Assembly (NCBI GenBank): GCA_002307315.1
Contig: DBTZ01000010.1
Location: forward strand, 1 to 7,840
Reading direction: 5' to 3'
DNA: 7,840 nucleotides
Source of the DNA: Alphaproteobacteria bacterium UBA1303
GTDB lineage: Bacteria; Pseudomonadota; Alphaproteobacteria; Micropepsales; Micropepsaceae
Part shown: positions 1 through 6,917 of the stretch, one piece after another
How positions within the stretch are numbered: the first letter of the stretch is position 1
Layout of the letters: the number at the start of each line of letters is the position of its first letter
The notes under the pieces: model-generated
What the model saw: only the letters and a program-made list of their open reading frames with translations
Told to the model about the DNA's origin: nothing
The model's database searches: none
Made by a program: the position numbers and the translations under genes

Positions 1-1708
<1,708 letters not shown>

Positions 1709-1712
1709 GTTA

Positions 1713-1717
1713 TCCTA
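1713..1717 (-). promoter_or_regulatory. Ribosome binding site of pnp
   Basis: On the minus strand the bases TAGGA lie four bases upstream of the pnp ATG (TAGGATAACATG). This is a usable, slightly close Shine-Dalgarno match, and it supports the start at 1708, which also gives the standard PNPase N-terminus. Confidence 0.6.
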
Positions 1718-1779
1718 CTTTCTTGCCTTGTCGTTCCCGGTGGGCCGGATTGCCGATCGGGGTAATAAATACACTGACG

Positions 1780-1807
1780 CCCGTCCGCAGGATTCCCTGC
1801 CGACGGG
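1780..1807 (-). promoter_or_regulatory. Stem-loop in the pnp leader (proximal)
   Basis: The minus-strand RNA can form CCCGUC / GACGGG (6 bp), one G-G mismatch, then GCAGG / CCUGC (5 bp) around a GAAU loop. It sits about 70 bases before the pnp start. What follows downstream is CGUCAGUGUAUUUAUUA, AU-rich but without the immediate U run of an intrinsic terminator, so I call it a leader structure rather than a terminator. It could be a processing or stability element for pnp mRNA; its role is inference. Confidence 0.5.
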
Positions 1808-1818
1808 ACGAATCACAA

Positions 1819-1863
1819 CCTAGAGCAAGACCGTGTTTCTTCGAAACACGATTTTACTCTAGG
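1819..1863 (-). promoter_or_regulatory. Long near-perfect hairpin between rpsO and pnp, candidate RNase III site
   Basis: The minus-strand transcript forms a 21-bp stem with a three-base GAA loop: outer arm CCUAGAG / CUCUAGG (7 bp), a middle six positions with three Watson-Crick pairs, two G-U pairs and one A-C mismatch, and an inner perfect arm CGUGUUUC / GAAACACG (8 bp). The two wobble positions pair only in the sense RNA; on the other strand they are C-A mismatches, which fits folding of the pnp transcript. In E. coli the rpsO-pnp gap holds a long stem cut by RNase III that starts PNPase autoregulation; this one is in the same place. It may also be a dispersed palindromic repeat. No U-tract follows, so it is not a typical terminator. 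Confidence 0.65.
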
Positions 1864-1876
1864 GAGTTTTCTTATC

Positions 1877-1918
1877 GCGCAATTTACAGAAAACCGCTTC
1901 ACGTCTTTCCGATTGCGC
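1877..1918 (-). repeat. Palindromic element downstream of rpsO, resembles dispersed alphaproteobacterial repeat
   Basis: Perfect 7-bp arms GCGCAAT / ATTGCGC enclose a second pairing of GGAAA with TTTTC (one G-U in the sense RNA) and a 12-base loop GACGTGAAGCGG. It begins 25 bases after the rpsO stop. The plus-strand string GAAAACCGCTTCACG between GCGCAATT and ATTGCGCTC resembles, from memory, an intergenic palindrome that recurs widely in Rhizobiales genomes. No U-tract follows it, so it is a weak terminator candidate at best. It could instead protect the 3' end of rpsO mRNA. Confidence 0.45.
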
Positions 1919-1943
1919 TCATGAATACGGGAAACGCGCGCGC

Positions 1944-2213
1944 TCAGCGACGCAATCCCAGCCGAGAGATCAGCGTTTCATAGCGCTTCTCGTCGACGGC
2001 TTTGACGTAGTCCAGCAGACGCCGGCGCTGCGACACCAGTTTAATCAGGCCGCGGCGGGAATGATTGTCCTTGGCGTGGGTCTTGAAGTGTTCGGTCAGA
2101 TTGGCGATGCGTTCGGACAGCACCGCCACCTGTACTTCCGGCGAGCCGGTGTCGCCGGGGTTGGTGGCATATTCTTTGATGAGTTCGGCTTTACGTTCGA
2201 GAGTAATGGTCAT
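1944..2213 (-). CDS. rpsO: 30S ribosomal protein S15
   Basis: S15 is a primary binding protein of the 16S rRNA central domain in the 30S subunit; it binds the three-way junction of helices 20-22 and allows S6/S18 to join. The 89-residue product has the usual family length. The RNA-contacting signature is complete: DTGSPEVQVAVLSERI at residues 21-36, the HxxxHxxDxHSRRGL stretch around residues 42-56 and the basic SQRRRLLDYV helix at 61-70. The gene ends in RLGLRR with TGA. It begins 14 bases after the truB stop, with CGGA about six bases upstream of the ATG as a modest Shine-Dalgarno. That short gap leaves no room for a separate promoter or the kind of structured leader used for S15 autoregulation in E. 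coli, so it is probably translated from the operon mRNA. Confidence 0.99.
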   Translation of the reverse strand: MTITLERKAELIKEYATNPGDTGSPEVQVAVLSERIANLTEHFKTHAKDNHSRRGLIKLVSQRRRLLDYVKAVDEKRYETLISRLGLRR

Positions 2214-2227
2214 CGGTCATCCGTTGG

Positions 2228-3169
2228 TCAGAAGTTGAAAACACGAAACGGTCTTAGGCTCCCGGCAGAGAAGGTAGCGAGCGCAACCGGCCCGCCGTCG
2301 CTGTCTTTGCACAAGACCGTAAGCCCTTGCGGATCGCCCCCGTCTGCGGCGGCGACAATCAGGGCGAACCCGCTGGCGCGGATCAGAACCGAATTGCCGG
2401 AGCGAAGGCGGTGAATATCCTCACCCGTCATGGCCAAGGCCGGGATGCCGTCCAGCGCGGTCGTAACGGGCTTCAGGTGCTCAAAAGCGGCCGGACTATG
2501 CAGGAAACCTTTCAGCGTTTCCAGTCCGATGGCGTCATTTTCGTGAAACCGTCCCACCTGGAGGCGCCGCAAAGCCCCAACATAACCGTAAGTACCTAAA
2601 AATATTGAAAAATCACGCACCCAGGCTCGTACATAGGTGCCCTTGCCGCAAACCATTTCGAATAAAGCATGATCCGGATCGGGGTGCTCGATCAGCGTAA
2701 TCCGGCGCACGGACACCGTTCTGGGCGTCAAATCCGGGGTTTCGCCATCGCGGGCGATGTCATAGGCCCGCATCCCCATCACCTTGATCGCCGAGAACGC
2801 CGGCGGCGTCTGGATCAATTCGCCGGTGAAGCGGGGAATGGCCGCTTCGATCGCTTTCCGGCTGGGGCGGCTGTCCGAGGTGGCGGTAACCCGTCCTTCG
2901 GTATCGTCGGTGTCGCGGGCCTCGCCGAAGACGGCGGTGAAGCGATAGGTTTTCTCGGCGTCCATGGCATAGGGCACGGTTTTGGTCGCCTCGCCCAAAG
3001 CCACCGCCAGCACGCCGCTGGCCATGGGGTCGAGGGTTCCGGCGTGGCCGGCTTTGTTCGCGTCGAACACCCGTTTGACCGCGGCGACCGCCTGGGTAGA
3101 GGTGACACCGATCGGCTTGTCGAGCACTACCCAGCCGTGGACCGGATTGCCCTTTTTCCTACGCGCCAT
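2228..3169 (-). CDS. truB: tRNA pseudouridine-55 synthase
   Basis: TruB converts uridine 55 in the T-loop of elongator tRNAs to pseudouridine and also acts as a tRNA-folding chaperone in the cytoplasm. The 313-residue product has the family's length. Key motifs: HGWVVLDKPIGVTS at residues 11-24; the catalytic aspartate D47 in KAGHAGTLDPMASGVL; the active-site tyrosine Y75 in KTYRF; QTPPAFSAIKVMGMRAYD at 120-137; and GKGTYVRAWVRD at 175-186 with the conserved arginine R181. A less conserved C-terminal domain follows (about 235-313, ending RPFRVFNF). The ATG at 3169 lies within the 3' end of rbfA (11-base overlap) and lacks a clear Shine-Dalgarno, so translation is probably coupled to rbfA. The basic start MARRKKGNPVHG is normal for the family. 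Confidence 0.98.
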   Translation of the reverse strand: MARRKKGNPVHGWVVLDKPIGVTSTQAVAAVKRVFDANKAGHAGTLDPMASGVLAVALGEATKTVPYAMDAEKTYRFTAVFGEARDTDDTEGRVTATSDSRPSRKAIEAAIPRFTGELIQTPPAFSAIKVMGMRAYDIARDGETPDLTPRTVSVRRITLIEHPDPDHALFEMVCGKGTYVRAWVRDFSIFLGTYGYVGALRRLQVGRFHENDAIGLETLKGFLHSPAAFEHLKPVTTALDGIPALAMTGEDIHRLRSGNSVLIRASGFALIVAAADGGDPQGLTVLCKDSDGGPVALATFSAGSLRPFRVFNF

Positions 3170-3578
3170 CGGTATCGTCTTTGCTGGAAAGATCGCGCGC
3201 CACTTTCTCGGACTTGAGGATGGTCTCGATCTTTTCGGCCTCGGCGAAGGATTTGTCCTCGAGGAAGCGCAATTCGGGGGTGAATTTGAGGGCGATCAGA
3301 CGGCCCATTTCGCCGCGCAGATAGGCCTTGTTGCGGTTGAGGGCCTTGATCACCTTGTCGGCGTCCCGGCCGCCCAAAGGCTCGCAAAAAACGGTGGCGT
3401 AGCGCATGTCGCCCGAGGGCTTAATCTCGGTGATGGTGACCGACACGCCGGCCAAGTCGGGATCGCGGATGTCGCCGCGCCGCAAAACGTCGGCCAGTGC
3501 ATGGCGCAGCATTTCGCCGACGCGGAGCTGGCGCTGAGTGGGGCCTAAATTGGCGGGGCGGGGGCGATGGCGGGGCAT
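3159..3578 (-). CDS. rbfA: 30S ribosome-binding factor A
   Basis: RbfA is a single KH-fold protein that binds the 30S subunit near the 5' end helix of 16S rRNA during late maturation and is needed at low temperature in E. coli. From ATG 3578 the product has 139 residues. Family marks: SQRQ-like TQRQLRVGEMLRHALADVL at residues 14-32; DPDLAGVSVTITEIKPSGDMRYATVFC at 39-65; and LKFTPELRFLEDKSFAEAEKIETIL at 97-121. A longer frame from ATG 3617 exists, adding 13 residues, but that codon lies inside a 12-bp palindrome and has no Shine-Dalgarno, whereas 3578 is preceded at six bases by TTGGAG; I therefore chose 3578. The stop TAG overlaps the truB start. It follows infB by 57 bases. Confidence 0.96.
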   Translation of the reverse strand: MPRHRPRPANLGPTQRQLRVGEMLRHALADVLRRGDIRDPDLAGVSVTITEIKPSGDMRYATVFCEPLGGRDADKVIKALNRNKAYLRGEMGRLIALKFTPELRFLEDKSFAEAEKIETILKSEKVARDLSSKDDTDGA

Positions 3579-3584
3579 AACAGA

Positions 3585-3590
3585 CTCCAA
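3585..3590 (-). promoter_or_regulatory. Ribosome binding site of rbfA, decides the start
   Basis: TTGGAG on the minus strand, six bases before ATG 3578, is the clearest Shine-Dalgarno in the window. It sits right at the foot of the upstream palindrome, so GGAG stays unpaired if the hairpin forms. This favours the 139-residue RbfA over the 152-residue form. Confidence 0.7.
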
Positions 3591-3624
3591 CCCCGTATGC
3601 CGCAAGATCCGCGGCATACGGGAT
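3590..3624 (-). repeat. Perfect palindrome (stem-loop) between infB and rbfA
   Basis: CCCGTATGCCGC at one side and GCGGCATACGGG at the other form a perfect 12-bp stem around the seven-base loop GGATCTT (minus strand); an A-U and a U-G pair can extend it to 14 bp. It fills most of the 57-base gap, beginning 11 bases after the infB stop and ending at the rbfA Shine-Dalgarno. No U-tract follows, so it is not an intrinsic terminator. The flanks (GCGTCATCCCG ... CGGGGTTGGAGTC) resemble REP-like dispersed palindromes of proteobacteria. It may stabilise or space the infB/rbfA messages. Confidence 0.7.
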
Positions 3625-3635
3625 GACGCGCAGGC

Positions 3636-6239
3636 TTACAGCGCGCGCTGGATGGTTTCGACCTCGAAGGCTTCGATAGTGTCGCCCTTGGCAAGGTCCT
3701 GATAATTGGCGAAGGCCATGCCGCATTCCTGGCCGTTCTGCACTTCCTTGACCTCGTCCTTGAAGCGCTTGAGCGTGGAAAGCTCGCCCTCGTGAATCAC
3801 CACATGGTCGCGGATCAACCGCACCTTGGCACCGCGGCGCACCACGCCCTCGGTGACGCGGCAACCGGCGACCTTGCCGACCTTGGAAATGGTGAAGACC
3901 TCGAGAACTTCGGCGTTGCCGAGGAAGTTCTCGCGGGTTTCCGGCGCCAGCATGCCCGACAGCACCGCCTTCACGTCATCGACCACGTTGTAGATGATGT
4001 TGTAGTAGCGGATCTCGACGCCGTCGCGTTTGGCCCGTTCGCGTGCCATTTTGTCGGCGCGGACGTTGAAGCCGATTATCGCGCCGCCCGATGCGTGGGC
4101 GAGGATGACGTCGCTTTCGGTAATGCCGCCGACGCCCGATTGCAGTACCTGCACCCCGACCTCTTCGGTGCCGAGCTTGGTAAGCGCGCCTTCGATCGCT
4201 TCGCTCGATCCCTGGACGTCGGCCTTGATGACCAGTGGCAACAACTTCTTTTCGCCGGCTTCGCGCTGCTTCAAAAGCTGGTCCAGCGTCTGACGGCCGG
4301 ATGCGGCTTGTCGTGCTTCGCGCCGCTTGCGGGCACGGTATTCGGTAACGTCGCGGGCGCGCGCTTCCGATTCCACCACCACGAAATCGTCGCCGGCCTC
4401 CGGTACGCCCGAGAGGCCGAGAATCTCCACCGGCACGGCCGGGCCGGCATCCGCCACGGTATCGCCGTGATCGTTTTGCAGTGCCCGCACCTTGCCCCAT
4501 TCGGCGCCGGCAACCACGATGTCGCCGACTTTCAGAGTGCCGCGCTGGATCAGTGCGGTCGCCACCGGGCCGCGGCCGCGGTCGAGCTTGGCCTCGATGA
4601 TGGCGCCTTCGGCCGTGCGGCTGGGATTGGCTTTGAGTTCCAGCACTTCGGCTTGGAGCAGGATCATCTCCTGCAGCTTGTCGAGGCCGGTGCCCTTCTT
4701 GGCCGACACTTCGACGGCGATGGTTTCGCCGCCCAAGTCTTCGACTTGGATTTCGTACTGCAACAGCTCGGTCTTGACCCGCATCGGATCGGCGCCGGCC
4801 TTGTCGATCTTGTTGATCGCCACGATCAGCGGCACCTTTGCCGCCTTGGCATGGGCGATGGCTTCCGCCGTCTGAGGCATCACGCCGTCGTCGGCGGCGA
4901 CCACCAGGATAATCAGATCGGTAACCTTGGCGCCGCGCGCGCGCATAGCGGTGAAGGCGGCGTGGCCGGGGGTATCGAGGAAGGTGATCTTTTGGCCGGT
5001 CTTCAGCGTCACTTGATAGGCGCCGATGTGCTGGGTTATGCCGCCGGCCTCGCCCGATACCACGTCGGTCTTGCGAAAGGCATCCAGCAGCGAGGTCTTG
5101 CCGTGGTCGACATGGCCCATCACGGTGACCACCGGCGGGCGGGAGCGCATCGTTTCCGTTGCGTCGTCGCCGCCTTTGAGGCCTTCCAGTACGTCGGATT
5201 CGGCGACCCGTTTGACGGTATGGCCGTATTCCGTGGCCACCAGTTCGGCGGTGTCGGCGTCGATGGCGTCGTTCACCGTCGCCATGATGCCGTTCTTCAT
5301 CAAAACCTTGATGACATCGACCGAGCGGCGCGCCATGCGGTTGGCAAGCTCCGCCACGGAGATGGTTTCGGGGATCGTCACTTCGCGCGGTCCCACCGGG
5401 CCGGCGACTTGAACCTGCGCGCCCTTGTTGACCCTTTGCAAATGGCGGCGGTACGAAGCGACCGAACGCATGCGTTCGTCGTCGTCGGACAGCGCCTTGG
5501 TCACGGTCAGCTTGCCGCGGCGGCGGTCGCCTTCGCCCTTTTTGGCAGCGGGGGCCTTGACCGGTGTCTTGGCGCCCTTTTTGGCGCTGCCCTCGTCTTC
5601 CTCTTCGGCGACCAGGCGGCGGCGTGGCGTTTCCGCCGGTTTGATCGTCGTCGACGGCTCGGCCCCCGGCGTTTTCGCCGCGGGCCTGGCGGCCGGCCTG
5701 ACGCTTGGGGCCGGTTCTCCGTTTTTATCTTTTTCCTGGCGGCGGGTGGCTTCTACCTCTGCCCGCTTCTTCGCCATCTCCTCGGCGGCCTTGCGGGCGT
5801 CTTCTTCCGCCTTGCGCTTTGCCGCCGCCTCGCGCTCCACTTTAAGCCGCGCCTCATCTTCGGCACGGCGCTTGGCCTCGGCCTCGGCGGTTTTACGGGC
5901 TTCCGCTTCCGCCACGCGGGCGTCGGCCAGGGCCTCGACGCGGCGCTTGGCCTCTTCTTCGGTCAACTCGCGCAAAACCACCCCAACGCGCGGCTTGGGC
6001 ATCGTTTCCTTGGCGGAAGGCGCCGACGGAGGCGCGGCATCCTTGCCGGTTTTCTTTTCGGTCGTTTTGCTCGGCTCGACGCGCGTGCGCTTCTTCTCGA
6101 CCACCACCGCCTTGGTGCGGCCATGGCTGAAGCTCTGCTTGACCGTGGAGGTCTCCGTCTTCTTCAGTGTCAGCGTCGCCTTCGGCGAAGACGTGGTCTT
6201 GCCTTTGTGGGATGCGGGCGTGTCGTTGGTCTCGTTCAT
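3636..6239 (-). CDS. infB: Translation initiation factor IF-2
   Basis: IF2 is the GTPase that brings initiator fMet-tRNA to the 30S subunit and promotes 50S joining. The product has 867 residues. Residues about 22-55 form the alphaproteobacterial IF2-associated segment (LTLKKTETSTVKQSFSHGR). Residues about 92-172 are a long Glu/Ala/Lys/Arg-rich helix, likely a single helix or coiled coil, followed by a Pro/Ala-rich linker to about 280. An IF2_N fold (PETISVAELANRMARRSVDVIKVL) follows near 290-350. The G domain is complete: GHVDHGKT 375-382, GGITQHIGAY, DTPGH 422-426, NKID 476-479 and SAK 512-514. The beta-barrel and C-terminal fMet-tRNA binding domains run to QRAL-TAA. ATG 6239 lies 12 bases after the ylxR stop with only a weak purine-rich GAAAGAA before it. 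A possible internal start is listed separately. Confidence 0.99.
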   Translation of the reverse strand: MNETNDTPASHKGKTTSSPKATLTLKKTETSTVKQSFSHGRTKAVVVEKKRTRVEPSKTTEKKTGKDAAPPSAPSAKETMPKPRVGVVLRELTEEEAKRRVEALADARVAEAEARKTAEAEAKRRAEDEARLKVEREAAAKRKAEEDARKAAEEMAKKRAEVEATRRQEKDKNGEPAPSVRPAARPAAKTPGAEPSTTIKPAETPRRRLVAEEEDEGSAKKGAKTPVKAPAAKKGEGDRRRGKLTVTKALSDDDERMRSVASYRRHLQRVNKGAQVQVAGPVGPREVTIPETISVAELANRMARRSVDVIKVLMKNGIMATVNDAIDADTAELVATEYGHTVKRVAESDVLEGLKGGDDATETMRSRPPVVTVMGHVDHGKTSLLDAFRKTDVVSGEAGGITQHIGAYQVTLKTGQKITFLDTPGHAAFTAMRARGAKVTDLIILVVAADDGVMPQTAEAIAHAKAAKVPLIVAINKIDKAGADPMRVKTELLQYEIQVEDLGGETIAVEVSAKKGTGLDKLQEMILLQAEVLELKANPSRTAEGAIIEAKLDRGRGPVATALIQRGTLKVGDIVVAGAEWGKVRALQNDHGDTVADAGPAVPVEILGLSGVPEAGDDFVVVESEARARDVTEYRARKRREARQAASGRQTLDQLLKQREAGEKKLLPLVIKADVQGSSEAIEGALTKLGTEEVGVQVLQSGVGGITESDVILAHASGGAIIGFNVRADKMARERAKRDGVEIRYYNIIYNVVDDVKAVLSGMLAPETRENFLGNAEVLEVFTISKVGKVAGCRVTEGVVRRGAKVRLIRDHVVIHEGELSTLKRFKDEVKEVQNGQECGMAFANYQDLAKGDTIEAFEVETIQRAL

Positions 6240-6251
6240 GCGTTTCTTTCG

Positions 6252-6917
6252 TTAACCGGCAGGATTCGGACCTGCCGCTGCGTCCATCGTCGCTGTGCGC
6301 ATCCCCGCGAGCCTGGCCCCGTCGCGGATCAGCCGATCCGCCAGCGGGCCGGGTTTCACTGCGGCATGTATCACATTCTCGCGTCCCAGCGCCAAGCTCA
6401 ATTCCGTGCTCGAAAGGCAATTCACCGTCGTAACGCCCAAGGCACGCGCGGCGGCGGCGCCGGCAATCTTTCCGCGTCCGTCGGCCGCTCCGTCGCTGGC
6501 TTCAACCAATACGCGCGGGGCTGCCTTATCGTCCAGGCTTTTCAACACGTTGTCGAACCCGCACACCAGAAGTCCGGCTCGGCGCGCCAGGCCGAGATCG
6601 CCACACAGTCTCGCCACCAGCAGCCGCTCGACCCGGTCGACCAGCCCGTCGGTGATTTTGACCGGCATTTTGGCCGCTTTGGCAAAGACGTTGCCGGTGG
6701 CGGCGCGCGTCAAGGCCATCCGTTCGGCGGTTACCCAAAGGCCGCGACCGGGAAGTTTTCCTTCGATATCGGGAAAAACCTCATTCCCCGGTCCGACGAC
6801 GAACCGCACCATCCCATCGCAGGGGCGCAAATCCCCGTTCACGATGCAGCGGCGCTCGCGCATCGTGTCGGTCCGGCCGTCTTCGACCTCGTCGTCTTTG
6901 ATCGGGGCCGTTTTCAC
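6252..6917 (-). CDS. ylxR: YlxR (DUF448) protein fused to an L7Ae-like RNA-binding domain
   Basis: The 221-residue product joins two RNA-binding modules. Residues about 19-100 match YlxR/DUF448: MRERRCIVNGDLRPCDGMVRFV and the conserved LPGRGLWVTA at 55-64. Residues about 103-205 look like an L7Ae/YlxQ fold: LGLARRAGLLVCGFDNVLKSL, VLVEASDGA, then LSLALGRENVIHAAV. In Bacillus the same two parts are separate neighbouring genes, ylxR and ylxQ, also between nusA and infB; the B. subtilis YlxR protein is reported to bind the RNase P RNA, so an RNA-linked role here is reasonable but inferred. The start is GTG at 6917, overlapping the nusA TGA by four bases (GTGA), which suggests coupled translation; ATG at residue 19 is a less likely alternative that would drop an acidic leader. 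It ends with TAA 12 bases before infB. Confidence 0.93.
   Translation of the reverse strand: MKTAPIKDDEVEDGRTDTMRERRCIVNGDLRPCDGMVRFVVGPGNEVFPDIEGKLPGRGLWVTAERMALTRAATGNVFAKAAKMPVKITDGLVDRVERLLVARLCGDLGLARRAGLLVCGFDNVLKSLDDKAAPRVLVEASDGAADGRGKIAGAAAARALGVTTVNCLSSTELSLALGRENVIHAAVKPGPLADRLIRDGARLAGMRTATMDAAAGPNPAG

Noticed and set aside
1709..1943. An intrinsic terminator or a sigma-70-like promoter in the rpsO-pnp gap.
   Set aside because: None of the three stem-loops is followed by a U run, and I found no convincing -35/-10 pair at normal spacing; AT-rich strings such as TATTTATTA are too weak alone. No small gene with a good start is visible there either.
1723..1983. An 86-codon plus-strand frame across the rpsO-pnp gap.
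   Set aside because: It runs through the palindromes and into antisense rpsO, has no family resemblance and no ribosome binding site of note.
3579..3617. An N-terminal extension of RbfA by 13 residues from the ATG at 3617.
   Set aside because: The codon lies in the arm of a perfect palindrome, has no Shine-Dalgarno, and the extra residues are simply the palindrome translated; ATG 3578 has TTGGAG at ideal spacing.
5425..6255. A 276-codon plus-strand frame rich in Ser/Ala/Arg, resembling a low-complexity secreted protein.
   Set aside because: It mirrors the Glu/Ala/Lys/Arg-rich helix of IF2 read on the opposite strand and has no initiation signal of note.
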